DNA from: Anthoceros angustus
Taxonomy: Eukaryota > Streptophyta > Anthocerotopsida > Anthocerotales > Anthocerotaceae
Direction: 5' to 3'
Assembly: GCA_010909165.1 (NCBI GenBank)
Contig: VJWM01000025.1
Span: forward strand, 2,976,001-3,040,000
DNA: 64,000 bases
Part shown: positions 10,831 through 22,662 of the stretch, piece by piece
How positions within the stretch are numbered: position 1 is the stretch's first letter
Layout of the letters: each line of letters begins with the position of its first letter
Notes under the pieces: model-generated
What the model was told of the DNA's origin: nothing
Seen by the model: the letters and a program-made list of their open reading frames with translations, nothing else
Databases searched by the model: none
Position numbers and translations under genes: made by a program

Positions 10831-11472
10831 CAGTAGATAGGGGGGTTTTGGGTTTTTGCAGAACCTTCGACGGTTTAGTGTGCCTCCTGCACACTTCCGC
10901 GATGAGGGGATTCAGGATTCCAGGGATACTTTCCAGAACGATGTGGAGAACGTGGAAACGCCTGTGTCCTTAAGAACTCCTCCTACAAATTTCATTGCTG
11001 CTGGTTCATGGCTTCAGGCTTGGGGCCCTAAAATGTGGCAACACACAACTACGAGGGCCCGTCGTCCTTAAAATGCTCATCACCTCAAGGTAGTTGCCTG
11101 AATGAACCCAGTTTCCTCCTCCTGAGTTCCTACCTACTGGCCCTTCTGTCCACCAAGTCCTCAGGAACTATTGAAGCCGAAACTTGCTAAAGTCAAGCTG
11201 ATAAACTGTCACAGCACGCTTCCGACAAGTTCCGTTCCTTCTGGAAGTTAGTCCTTAAACAAAACAACAAAAAATGTGAGTCAACCGCTGAGAAGCAGCT
11301 TGCTGAGGACATGGCACAGTGGCCTTGAACTCAAAGCCTCAAATTCGGCATGGGTTGGAAAACTTCCCCCACTCCAGCCATACTCTGGGGAACCTTTCGC
11401 CAGCAACGTCGAAGCATGTCGTAAGCAACAGGACAATCCACCTTCGTCGTCCTGAGACCACGAAACCACAAC
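10831..11472. other. Intergenic, nothing recognised
   Basis: A short plus-strand open frame at 10856-11071 resembles nothing I know. The right part should contain the 3' untranslated region of the minus-strand F-box gene. Confidence 0.5.
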
Positions 11473-12648
11473 TCATAAAAGAAAACCACGAGATCCCCAG
11501 CAACGCGCACACACTTCAACCTCAAAGAGTGCGGCCTCAAAGCGGGGCAATGCCACATCCCACAGGTGCCCTGCACCCGTCTCCGTGCTCAGCCGCACAA
11601 GCCGCGGGGGAGTGCCGTAGACCGTCGAGTACAAGTCTCCATTGCACACCACAGGCGGCGGATCACTCATCTCGACCTCAGGGCTAGCTAAGAAGCCCTT
11701 CCACTCACCAGTGATGCTGCTGTACATGGCCAGGCCCTTAAACAATCGATCGGCTACAGGGAGCAAAAACTTGGGAAGTGGTCCAACAGGAGGAACATAA
11801 ACCTTGAAGCTGGGAATGCCTTCTGTTGCAGTGACTGTTCCCATCAACAGGACGACATGATGGCTCCAAACATTCTCAAGAATAGGCAAAACTTTGAAGC
11901 TTTGGTTCACAGGGTTGACCACACATATATGCATTCCCTCGTGTCGGCGATTGCTAATGCACATGAAACCAGTCGGTGAGCAATTGTGAAGTAGCGATTC
12001 CCAAGAATGGAACACCGCTGGTAAGAAAGACAGATCCACTTTCAAGCTCTTCTATACGCGCGGAATTGATACCAGTTCCTCCGGGGAATCATACGGCTTG
12101 AGATGGTATTCCTCTTCAGGCCAATACCTGTAGGCACATAGCGGATGCGGCGTCGTCCGCGAAAGCGAAAGGAGAAAGCTCCGCCGGGAAAACTCTGGAT
12201 TGGCGAGCAAGGCAAGCCAGGCCTTGCACACAGTTCGGCAGCGGGCCTGCGCTGCCGCCGGTAACCGCAACAGCACCTCTTCAACCACTTCCTCGGGCAA
12301 TGTGAGGCTGGCCTCAGAGCGCACCACAGTGCCTGCTGCTGCTGCTGCGCTGGTAAAGCCGTCATCGCCAAGCTCTTCCCCCACCAGGTAAAGTGTCAAA
12401 CGGGAGAAACAAGGTTCATGAACCAGGTCCGCACGCCCCTCGGAAGTCTCTTCATCACTCTCCTCATCACTGGGATGCTCGCCGACCGGTTGAGGCCACT
12501 CACGCAGCAAATTTTGAGGCCACATACGCAACATATTTGTTGACGCCAAATTCTCATCCCGCAAATCTTGAGGCCACATACGCAACATACTTGTTGCCGC
12601 AAAATTCTCAGCCCACGACCTGGGTAGGTTGTGTGGTGCGGAGACCAT
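11473..12648 (-). pseudogene. F-box protein gene interrupted by one in-frame TAG
   Basis: The first ATG in frame is at 12648 (MVSAPHNLPRSW). A short N-terminal internal repeat (MLRMWPQ twice) and an acidic stretch precede a classic F-box, LTLPEEVVEEVLLRLP followed by RCRTVCKAWLALLANP. F-box proteins recruit substrates to SCF ubiquitin ligases through SKP1. After codon 198 a TAG at 12052-12054 closes the frame. The same frame then runs a further 192 residues to 11473 with kelch/F-box-associated character (FMCISNRRHEGMHICVVNP, ITGEWKGFL). Without the TAG the protein would be about 391 aa, a normal length for plant F-box/kelch-like proteins. One point mutation, readthrough or a sequencing error could each explain it. 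No frame change accompanies the stop. Divergent from eIF2 gamma. Confidence 0.65.
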
Positions 12649-13154
12649 AGAAGGATACTCGTTTGGGGCCTGCAATCCTTCTCATGCTTCACCTACGGCC
12701 CTGGAAGCCAGTCTCAGAACTGCTCCACTTCAGAGGCCTCCACTTCCTGCACGAGAAACAAATTCAGCACCCCCTTCCAATGGACTGCAACTACCACCCT
12801 CCACAGGCCATCCTTCTAACTTGGGACTTCTACTGTGCCATCTTCTGAAATGGCGGACCCAGGGTGCCAAAACCATGGTCTGACTGGCGGGTGTGGGACG
12901 CCTCGAGAGAAGCGATGTATCAAAACGGCCACGGAAAACATACAATGGGTCGTGAAAAAATGTTTTTTCAGGTCTTTTTTGGTAGGGTTTAGTGTTGGCG
13001 TTGTGGTACACCATACAGGACACTCCAATGACATGTGGGTACCGGAGGCCGCTTCTAAACGCTTGTTAGGTCTCCTCTTGCCTGTCGGCTGGGAAGCGAG
13101 CTGGTCTTGAATATCCATCGCAGGCGACAGGAAGGAAGGGCGAATTGCTCCACC
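12649..13154. promoter_or_regulatory. Divergent intergenic region, F-box / eIF2 gamma
   Basis: 506 bases separate the two start codons of the oppositely directed genes, so both promoters and 5' leaders must lie here. No definite core element was identified. Confidence 0.5.
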
Positions 13155-14546
13155 ATGGCGAAGCGTGGGTTGATGGAGCAGGATTTGAGCAAGTTGGAGG
13201 TGGACAAGCTGCATCCGCAGTCTCCAGAGGTGATCTCCCGGCAGGCAACGATAAATCTTGGAACAATCGGGCATGTGGCTCACGGGAAGTCGACGGTGGT
13301 GAAGGCCATCTCGGGAGTGCAGACAGTGCGATTCAAGAACGAGCTGGTTCGGAACATCACTATCAAGCTAGGTTATGCGAATGCGAAGATCTATGTCTGC
13401 GAGAACGAGAACTGTCCTCGGCCTGTGCGTTACAAGGCCTATGGCAGTGGCAAGGAGGACAGCCCACTGTGTGATGTGCCTGGGTTTGAGACCTCTCGGA
13501 TGAAGCTGTTGCGGCATGTGTCTTTTGTGGACTGTCCTGGACATGATATTCTCATGGCTACTATGCTCAATGGTGCTGCAATCATGGACGGGGCCCTGCT
13601 GCTCATTGCGAGCAACGAGAGCTGTCCGCAGCCACAGACTTCAGAGCATCTGGCTGCTGTGGAGATCATGCGTCTCAAGCATATTATTATTTTGCAGAAC
13701 AAAATCGATCTTATCCAGGAAAGCGTGGCAATGAACCAGCACGAGTCTATCCAGAAGTTTATTCAGGGTACCATTGCAGACGGTGCACCAATAGTGCCAA
13801 TATCGGCACAGCTGAAGTACAATGTGGATGTTGTATGCGAGTATATCGTGAACAGGATTCCCATCCCGGAGCGCAATTTTGTTGCTCCACCCAACATGAT
13901 TGTTATCAGGTCCTTTGATGTGAACAAGCCTGGAGCTGAAGTGGATGACATTAAAGGAGGAGTTGCAGGGGGCAGCATCTTGAGAGGTGTGCTGAAGGTT
14001 GGGCAGAAGATTGAGGTTCGGCCAGGACAGGTGACCAAGGATGAGAGTGGCAGCATCAAGTGCACCCCTATTTTCTCGAGGATCATCTCCCTGTACGCGG
14101 AGCAGAACGAGCTGCAATTTGCAGTGCCCGGTGGTCTCATTGGCGTCGGCACTACCATTGATCCCACTCTGACTCGAGCTGACAGGTTGGTTGGTCAAGT
14201 GCTTGGTGAAGTTGGGGAGCTACCAGAAGTTTTTGTTGAGCTTGAGGTGAACTTCTTTCTTCTTCGGCGACTGTTGGGTGTGAGGACTAAGGGCACTGAG
14301 AAGCAAGGGAAAGTTAGTAAGCTAACGAAAGGAGAGGTGCTCATGTTGAACATTGGGTCCATGTCAACTGGTGCACGGGTGCTGGCCGTCAGGAATGATC
14401 TTGCCAAGCTGCAGCTCACTTCACCGGTTTGCACAAGCAAGGGAGAAAAGGTTGCCCTCAGCAGAAGAGTTGAGAACCATTGGCGATTAATTGGTTGGGG
14501 TCAAATCCAGGCCGGAGTACAGCTCGACATCCCCCCAGTAGCATAG
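13155..14546 (+). CDS. EIF2G: Translation initiation factor eIF2, gamma subunit
   Basis: The gene is intronless and encodes 463 aa, starting at the ATG in CACCATGGCG (13155); the open frame extends 16 codons upstream but that part is not conserved. It is the GTPase subunit of eIF2, which carries initiator Met-tRNA to the 40S ribosome. The G motifs are clear: G1 GHVAHGKST (residues 39-47), G3 DCPGHD, G4 NKIDL and G5 ISAQ. The C-terminal beta-barrel signatures [28 protein letters not shown] and the end [13 protein letters not shown] are all present. Oddity: in the zinc-knuckle region the usual CPRPxCY reads CPRPVRY, with Arg (CGT) for a Cys (TGT needs one base change). The other visible Cys remain. 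Otherwise full length and intact. Confidence 0.97.
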   Translation: MAKRGLMEQDLSKLEVDKLHPQSPEVISRQATINLGTIGHVAHGKSTVVKAISGVQTVRFKNELVRNITIKLGYANAKIYVCENENCPRPVRYKAYGSGKEDSPLCDVPGFETSRMKLLRHVSFVDCPGHDILMATMLNGAAIMDGALLLIASNESCPQPQTSEHLAAVEIMRLKHIIILQNKIDLIQESVAMNQHESIQKFIQGTIADGAPIVPISAQLKYNVDVVCEYIVNRIPIPERNFVAPPNMIVIRSFDVNKPGAEVDDIKGGVAGGSILRGVLKVGQKIEVRPGQVTKDESGSIKCTPIFSRIISLYAEQNELQFAVPGGLIGVGTTIDPTLTRADRLVGQVLGEVGELPEVFVELEVNFFLLRRLLGVRTKGTEKQGKVSKLTKGEVLMLNIGSMSTGARVLAVRNDLAKLQLTSPVCTSKGEKVALSRRVENHWRLIGWGQIQAGVQLDIPPVA

Positions 14547-15388
14547 CCGAGTGAAGCACAACCTCAGCAAATCGAAGCAGAAGACAGGGACGGACAACTC
14601 TCAGGGCGAGCAAGGAAAGGAAAGGCTTTACTCGTTAGGTAGTATGTGGATAGGCCGAGAGTTACTCGGTACAATTTTTGTGAAGTGGCGAAGGAGACCT
14701 GGCTTTGTGTGTGTTTCCTTCGGTCAAGGCTATTTTGAGTTCATTTTTGTTATGCTTGTGTTTGGTGTGGCCGGAGAATTGAGCATGCTTGCATTGGTGT
14801 TGGCTTGGACACCCAGTCTTCCTAACCAGTTAGGGCTTGTACTGTGGTTCCAACCTCAGTTTCTCGCCGTTCCTGGGAGCGTTTGCGTGAAGACCTGGGC
14901 CTGTGGGTGAAGCAGAATGGGTGGGTCTTAAATGTACGTAAACACATGCTACATGTACGACGGGTAACGGACATGCATAATCCTGTAATCGGTATGGCAA
15001 GGCGCAACAACAGTCGGCGAATCCTAGGTTAGATTACTCATGTGTAGAAGAGGCATGTAGATCACTTGGACGGCACTTCCGTCTTAAGTCTACACACCTC
15101 ACCGACAAACACCTCAAGCAACAAATGTGTGCCACAAGCTATGCGAACAAAGTCCGCAGCAGGCGGGAGAGGTAAAATAGTGGAATGGAATGGTACACGG
15201 GGTTCAGTATTCACTAAGCAATCATAAACCTACAGTTCGGATCCCCTAGCAACACAAGAGATGTAATGGTTACAAATCAATACGAGACTGCACAGCACTG
15301 GCTACTTCTGGATGACGGCCACTAAAATGGATTTCGAACAAAAAAGAAAAATCTGAAAAGCCCTGCCTTGGTGGACTCCACAGTTTCA
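14547..15388. other. Convergent 3' region, eIF2 gamma / kinase
   Basis: The two flanking genes end toward each other here, so it should contain both 3' untranslated regions. A plus-strand open frame at 14551-14910 begins just after the eIF2 gamma stop and has no recognisable content. Confidence 0.5.
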
Positions 15389-18300
15389 TCATACATAATG
15401 GTACGACAACTTCTTCTTCCCGAACAGACCCTTCTTCCAAGGGGTGGATGCTGATGGTTTGATGATATCTCCAAGGATAGACAGTACCTGTATTTGAGTA
15501 AACACAACATCAGAAACTGGACGTACACTAGCTGCTCACTTACCCTCCTGTTCGCTCTCATCTGATGGGAAAGAAACCAGATGAAGATTCGAAGACCAAC
15601 CTCACTAAATTCAGGTCTCTGCTTCGGGTCATGATGCCAGCATCGTTCAGCAAGTGCAGTGAGCTTTTCAGGCACTAGGGAGGGCATCACGGGCCTTAAC
15701 TGTCTGCTAGGTGAGTTTCATCAAATCAGACACGTGAACAAAGCACCTAAAGCCCGAGACATAAGGACCAGAACACCTTGCATCAAATTTTGCAGAAAAT
15801 GAATCTAAGAATTGGGTACATGCACAAACCTTTGAACAACGCCAATTGCAGCTTGCAGAGGTGTCAGGCCTGAGTAAGGTATTTCTCCAGTAACAACCTC
15901 CCTGGTGCAAGGGCAAAACAAAACATTATTTGTGTTACAAGGGAAAAAGCACATGAGATGCAATAAATCGCAAGGCGCAAGGCATCTACACCTCACCATA
16001 TCATTATCCCGTAAGAGTACACATCAGCCTTGTGGTCATAGGGCTTGTGCTCTAACACCTGGAATCCAAGACATGAAGCCGACTAAGGAGCCCTGCCAAG
16101 ATTTAAATAGATGTGACAAACAAACCACTTGACCAGTAGACTACCTCAGGAGACATCCATCTGTACGTCCCTGTTTCAGCAGTCATTTCCAAAGGCCAAT
16201 GCCCTGATCCAGAGCTTCCCACAGTAGATGGCTTTAAGCGAGCTACACCAAAATCACACACCTTTACCACCTGGACAAAAAGCACATCCTAGGAGGTTAG
16301 GAAACCCATGGAATGATCAAACAACCCAATTGGAGGCAGATGTCCAACTGTTGATAAAGAACATTACGAACTGAACACTTTGCTCACATCATGCTCATCA
16401 ATCAACAGGTTTGCAGCTTTCAGGTCTCGGTGAACAATCCCTCTCCTGAAAAAAGCAGGAAGTGCTGTCATTGTGGACCAAGAAAGAGATCAGGCAAAGT
16501 GCCAGTTTCCCAGCATCCCTCTTTTAGCAGTATCCATCAACATAATTTACTACCTGTGGAGGAAATCCATTCCCCGTGCAGCATCTCTCAAAACCTTCAC
16601 AGCTGAAGCAACATCTAAGCCACTCCCACGAGCTTGCATCACATCTCTAACACTGGAATGGATGCAATACCACACAACATGATAAGCAGATTGCACAACA
16701 GCTAACAACATCTACTATCATTGACCAGCAAAATGGAGAACTGAAACTGAGCACCTTCCACAGGATTGCACTTAAGGACAGCAGAATAAAATAAATTACC
16801 TCCCACCAGACATAAGCTCTGTCACTATACAAAGCCTGGGCCAGCACGAACATGCTCCAATAAATTGCACCAAGTTCTTGTGACGCACTAGTCTGCCAGA
16901 GCAAGCAGCACAAACTACAGGTCAACTTCACTCTTCTAAATTGCAGACAAAGTTAAGATGAAGCAAAACAAACAGAATCACCACCTCATGATTGAGACTT
17001 CCTGCTTGAACATCTGCAAAAGCTCGGCAGCTGGAGCGGGTCGCAAGACGCCAGAATCCGCATCAACATCTCCATCAAGCAAGATGATCTTAATGGCAAC
17101 ATCCTGGCTGAGATATGTGCCTCGATACAGGCGGCCTGAGGAGCCACCACCCAGCCTTTCGCCAATCACCAGCTGCACACATTTGGAAAGGAGAATAGAT
17201 AAATACAAAACCACTCTGCACACACTGCGGCATAGAAAGAGGAAAGTTTATCAACTTCACAAGCTTTAAGGAATCCAATTATATCAGAACAACGATTGCA
17301 GGAGAAGGGGCAAGGTGGTACATTGCTGTAATTAACTGCCCAATCCTCATAACCTATTGCTTCAGCAGCTGTCCGCAACTGAGCTTCAGTCGAAAGTTTT
17401 GAGCGCAAAGGAGGTGCCAAACTAAGCTCAGAGCTCAAAGTTCTTACAAATGCTTGCCTAAGTTCCTCGGGCTGCAAGGAAGTCGAGGGGAACATCAGCT
17501 GATGGGACTGCTTAGACACTGAAGCTTGATTCAATTGCAAATTAAGAGGGATAGGTTGGGCACTGACCTCTTCTCCCGTCCAGCCCTCAACAACAAATAC
17601 CTCCAAGGCCATGCCGTCTATGGTGCTAAAAGCATGGGCTTCCTGCACATTGTGACACTAGAGTTAGGGCATGTGCAGCCTAGGAGATTTTACTGTCGCA
17701 AGCCTCCAATCCAACAAAAAAATGACAAGCCCAAGTAAGGTGGAGATGGGTATTACCTTTATGTTAAGTTGAAGGGAAATGTTGTTCAGAGCTGACGTGA
17801 AAAGCTTTAGAATACCAGGCCGGTCAGAGGCAGCAAGCGTTATCTCAAAGCCGTAAGAGGGGCTTGACTCTTCAAGCCCACTTGAGTAGCCTTCATCGTC
17901 AATCTCTAGCGGATTGGTGAAGGACCCAAATGTGGGCCTAGAAAACGGAGATGCTGATCCAGGAGGTGTGTTCCTAGAAGCAGGACCACGAGATCCAGGA
18001 GAAGCTCGGGATCTTGCCTGTGGCCCAGCTGGATGGACCTTGGACTGACTACTACCACCTAGCAGGCCAGCCAAGTTTGAACATGAGCCAAAAGCTGGTT
18101 TGGGAATTTTGGGAATGGGGATTGCTCTCCTTCGAGACGTCACTTCTGGTTGTGAAGAAGTCTCCTCACTGGCCTCTGACGCGGAGGATCCACCAGGTAA
18201 CTGTACCTTCCGTACATGAATTTGTGGAAGGGGCACGACGCCCGTCGAGGCTGCATCGCCCTTCAGCTCTGCCTCCCCAGCCTCTCGAAGCAGTCGCATG

Positions 18301-19093
18301 TGCAGCAGAACATCCTCGTGCCGCTGCACATCGATGTTCAGCGCATACCTGCAGCAGCAGCAAGCAGCGTAACAAACATGAGACAACCACCAGTAACATA
18401 ACGGCCACGACGTCCGCTGCATTAACACAAAACCCTCATCCGGCAGCAAGTCCACATCACAGATTGCAGCACACGCCCACTTCCTACGTCCCAATTAGGT
18501 CAAACCGAGCTGTATCCTGTTCGCATCGACACTCGACCCAGCCATCTCACTCCACGGCCGGAAATCGGAGCTGCTTCTCGTTGCATCCCAACAACCAGCT
18601 CCGCAAGACCGTGCCGTCCTATGCTCCAGATTCTGACAAACCCCGCCCCGAGTCCCACACACCGTACCCCAATTCCCGTCCCCCGCACTCCAATTGGTTC
18701 AGGAAAGCAGGCGCACGCAGCTCACCTCGCTGGCAAGCGGGAAAAATGCGCTCGCAGATTGTTGCACACCTCCGCCCCGAAGCCGAGAGCGGTGACCCTG
18801 TCAACCACCTGCTTCACCACAGTCTCCCGGAGGTTGACAGAAATGAGGGAGTGGCCCTTGGTAGCGCGTTCCTGGTGCGAGCGTCCCATTTGCTTGGGCG
18901 AGAGGGCCAGCGAATTCAGCAGCCTGGAGACCCGCAATGCACATCTAGCGGAGGAAGAGGTGGAGGGGGAGCAGGGATGCGGCAGCTCGGACTCGATGTC
19001 TGGCTCCCCTCCGTCTTCACGTGCGGAGCTGCCATTGCTCAGGCTCTTGTCCACGGACCTGGTTCTGCGCCATCCCACCTGAAGCTGCACCAT
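15389..19093 (-). CDS. ACT-domain Raf-like protein kinase (STY8/17/46 type)
   Basis: Twelve exons with GT-AG junctions give 726 aa: 19093-18726, 18348-17757, 17642-17322, 17172-16985, 16892-16800, 16652-16554, 16445-16388, 16270-16145, 16058-15997, 15901-15830, 15703-15601 and 15487-15389. The order is an N-terminal plant-specific part ([16 protein letters not shown]), a Ser/Pro-rich linker, an ACT domain at about residues 288-340 ([19 protein letters not shown]), then the kinase from about 428. Kinase landmarks are [30 protein letters not shown] and [10 protein letters not shown]. Arabidopsis relatives phosphorylate chloroplast transit peptides in the cytosol; that role is only inferred here. 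The APE motif reads SPE. The frame stays open upstream to 19537, so an earlier start is possible, but the upstream part looks like untranslated sequence. Confidence 0.92.
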
Positions 19094-20424
19094 CAGCCTG
19101 GCGGACTTCACGCAGAGTGGCTCACTCCCCCGCAGGCTTTCGCAGCAGCGACGGCAGCAGCAGAAGAGGAAGAAGCGGAAGAAGGGGAAGAAGCCGATGC
19201 TGAAGGTGGAGGGAGCGGTGTGCGCAGAGCCCAACGCGGCAGAGAAATCGTTCACAGGGACAGAAGGAAGCGGGGCGTGAAGGTGACGGTGACGAGCCCG
19301 GCGCGGCCATGGATGGCACATGCCAGCCGCGCAGCCATGCTGGTTGGTGGGCGATGGGCGGGCGCGGGCGCGTTCCAGGAAAGCGCGCACGCGTTCCGTT
19401 CGGCAGGCCAGGCCAGGCCCAAGCGCGCGAGGCGGATAGGCCTTAACCTTAACCCTCCCGCCTCTGTGGGGCCGCAGCCGCAGCCTTAACTTAGGCGCGG
19501 TCCCCGACAGACGCCACTTCCGGCGGGGTCTAGTCACACGGAGCCTGGATCGTGAACTCGTGAATCGTTGGCGACTTCGGTGGAACGTGAAGTCGGTGTC
19601 GAAATTCAGCTTTATTCATAACGGCTCGCGCTGAAGAGCTCGCTGCAGGGACAGGGAGTTCGGCGCCTTTCCTCCTTCCCCCTTCCCCCTTCCCAGGGCC
19701 GAGAAAGGAAACGGTGTTTACATTCAGAGATAGGCTCGCGAAGTCCGCGAATCGTGGTTTGTGAGACGTGAGGAGCAAGCAAGGGATGTCGTCCCTGTTC
19801 CCGCTCCAGCAGCAGCGGCGGGGCAGCGTCATCAGCGGCGGGGTCCGGTGCCGGAACCATCTGCTCGCCCGCCGGCATATTCGCGCGAGCACGCAAAGTT
19901 GAATGCGTTCGCCACGGTGCCAGCTGAGCGGCCGCCGCTCTTGGTGCATGCATTTGCATTTCCGGGGGCGCCTCGCAGGCGCACATTGCCTTCCCCACGT
20001 TGCGAGGCAGGCAGGCGGGCGCTGCAGACAGTGCTCGCACTGTAGAACCCGATAGGGGTTTTGCAACAGGGCCACGACTCCCGGGAGCAGTTGCGTTCGC
20101 AACCGCCTGTCGTGCCTGCCAGAGTCGGCCTGGATCTGCTGTCTGCTGATGCTGATACTGTGTGACGACGACATGCTCTGATCACCATTGTGATGTGATC
20201 CAGCGAGCTGATCGTGGGGACCCGGGAGGTGGAGAAGCTAGATGGATACATATTCACAGTCATGGATTCCGCGAAGGTAGACACAGTCACCGGGTTCGCC
20301 GGCGTCAGCTGCTACAGTTGGGAGGAAAAAGGGAGGGAGTGCAAACCCTAATTGTACAGATGACGGTGCTGCACGCAGCAGAAAAATGGAGTCTCCGGTG
20401 CCGCGTCGGCTATGAATGAATTGC
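19094..20424. other. Intergenic, kinase upstream / cyclase downstream
   Basis: Contains the kinase promoter and leader and the 3' end of the cyclase transcript. Open frames here (for example minus 19530-20174, plus 19761-20045) are GC-rich and low in information, and I see no domain. Pyrimidine-rich stretches lie near 19675-19700. Confidence 0.5.
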
Positions 20425-22176
20425 CTAGTAAACCACTTGTGGCTCGAAATCCACGCAGTCCAGGGACCCGGACTCCACAGGAGTCATGAGGTACATGGCG
20501 ATGAGCTCTCCCACCAGGGCTGAAATGTGAGGGACTCTCTGCAGATTCTTGAGGAAGTCGGGTGAATCGCTGTTTCCGATGTCGATAAGCTTCTGGTTGA
20601 TCTCCACAAGGTGATCCAGCTTCTGCTGGAAGACGGGATTTTCCACGTCAAGCACAGCGGGGAAGATTCTTGCTGTGGTCTTGTTTGTCTGCGTGTCAGT
20701 GACGATGACCAGGGGTTAGAGGTAGGGTTCCAGGACGGGGTAAGGTGGGAGGAGATGGTTAGGATTCCGGTTACCTCGATGATAACGTGCATGTCGAAGT
20801 CGCGGGTGTTGAGGCCGATGCCCTCGTAGAAGGCTGTTCTCTGTGTATCGTTGAGGTACATTGTCACGTAGACCTGACGAGGGCGTACGCAAACAGGTTA
20901 GGGATGACGGACATGCAGGAGACTTTGCACATTCTAGCAGCAAGGGGTTAGGGCTGACGGATATGAAGAAGACTTCACATTCTGGCAGCAAGGGGGTAGG
21001 CAAAACGGACATGAAAAAGACTTCAACGTTCTGGAAGCTTACCGAGAGGCAGAAGAAACGGGACCAGAGCTTGGCCTTCCAGTCGTTGAGGAACTGAGGC
21101 TGAGCCTTGAGCAGGGCTGAGAAGAAGTCTCCGTGCCTGTTCTCATCCTGGCACCAGTTCTCGAAGTACTTGAAGATGGGATACAGCTGGTAGTCCGGGT
21201 TGGCCTTCAAGTGCCTGTAGATGGTGATGTACCGCCAGTAGCCTATCTTCTCAGACAGGTAGGTGGCGTAGAAGATGAACTGCGGCTTGAAGAAGGTGTA
21301 CTTCCGGGCCTTGGTCAGGAATCCAAGATCAAGAGCCAGATTGAAGTCCGACAAACCCTTGTTCAGAAACCTGCAGGTACGCAGTCCCATATCAGCGAGC
21401 TGCAAAGAGATGAACTTCACAGCCGAAAGTTAGGAAGGGCAGTCAGTGAGGTCAGGAATGTGCTCACCCTGCGTGTCGTGCCTCGTCCCTAGACATGAGG
21501 GTGAAGATTTCGGCAACGGTGGGGTTGGTCTTCTGCAGGACCACAATGTGAAGCAAGCAGCTTGAGGAAGGAATTTGCAACACTTTTACACAAGCAGGCC
21601 AAAAGGAAAATGCAGCAGAATGCACCAGCGGCAAGGCCTGGAAAGCGATACCTTCAAGCGCCTCCCAAGCTCCTTGTACAGCAGGAAGCCGGAGAACTCA
21701 GCGGTGCAGGAGCGCTCCAGAAACTCCACGAAAATCTGGCGCATGGGGCCCTGAATCTTCTCCGCCGCAGCCTTGAACTCGGGGTTCCTCACGAAGTGGG
21801 TCTGGTTGTAGTCCGTCTTGAACTCCTGCACCAGGGCTTCGAACTCTGCTTCGTTGAGGTTGGGATTGATCTGGGTGTTGAACATCCTCTCCATCTCGTC
21901 GAAGTCGGTAGTGTAGAAGCGGGGAGTGAGCAAGGTGTCCTTGGGCACCTCCTTGGAAGCTGACCGCGGCTTGTCCTTGACGAAGGAGTCGGCAGACATG
22001 GCAAGCACGCCCCTGTGGCCCCGCACCCGCATGCCCATGCTGCTACTGCTGCTGCCCATGAAGAGCATGCTACTGTTGCTGTTGCTGCTGCTGGCGTTGC
22101 AGCCCACATTCCTGCTGCAGCTGGCGCCAGCCAGCGCTACGGTGGCGGCCGCCTGTGCAGTGGCCATCGCTGCCAT
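20425..22176 (-). CDS. CRD1: Mg-protoporphyrin IX monomethyl ester (oxidative) cyclase, diiron subunit
   Basis: Five exons (22176-21652, 21532-21468, 21370-21043, 20873-20775, 20688-20425) join at GT-AG sites to 426 aa. This is the AcsF/CHL27/CRD1 enzyme, which forms the isocyclic ring of chlorophyll at plastid membranes with O2 and an electron donor. The N-terminus ([17 protein letters not shown], Ser-rich) fits a transit peptide. The body starts at about [14 protein letters not shown]. Both diiron ExxH elements are visible, RDEARHAGF across the exon 2/3 junction and [11 protein letters not shown]. Other family landmarks are [30 protein letters not shown] and the end [18 protein letters not shown]. 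The frame extends upstream only with a GTG, so the ATG at 22176 is taken as the start. Complete and apparently functional. Confidence 0.97.
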
Positions 22177-22662
22177 AATCTTCTTCCTCGATTGCACCTG
22201 ATTCCACCGCGAATGCCAACACAGGCGACGTTCGCTCGCTCCTCTCTATCTCTCAGAAGGCTGCCGACCTACAAGAGCGGCTCGGGCTGGCTTCGGGACA
22301 GATTCCTGGTAGAGCTTGGATAGGCCACCAACGGCTGTGATGAGGTACTGACGATCTCATTCAGCGAATCCCAAGCCTCAGCCAGTTTTCCGAATATCCA
22401 ACCACTTAAAATCACGTCACATTAAATTGTACAGTAGATGATAAAGCAACTCATCGGCCTACGTTTCTGAGAAAATGCTCCTGAATCTGTTTACTTCCTT
22501 ATTACACTTACTAGGTACACAGACTCTTGCAGGGAGCTCACACCTACATACATACCTACACCTAGTACTTCTACTTGGGAAAATGTTGGCTACCGGTCCA
22601 TATTCTGATCTGCAACGGACACAGGACAGCGTAAAGAATGTTTAGGGGTCAGTCGGGAAGAC
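22177..22662. promoter_or_regulatory. Cyclase upstream region
   Basis: 486 bases between the cyclase start codon and the end of the next minus-strand gene. It must contain the cyclase promoter and leader. No definite light-response element was identified by eye. Confidence 0.45.

Noticed and set aside
18014-19489. 491-codon plus-strand frame
   Set aside because: Antisense to the first exons of the ACT-Raf-like kinase, whose exon phases and motifs are unambiguous.
19530-20174. 214-codon minus-strand frame between the kinase and the cyclase
   Set aside because: No domain, odd composition and no splice context; most likely leader or promoter DNA.
22177-22197. Seven-codon N-terminal extension of the cyclase
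   Set aside because: It would start with GTG; the ATG at 22176 begins a good transit peptide.
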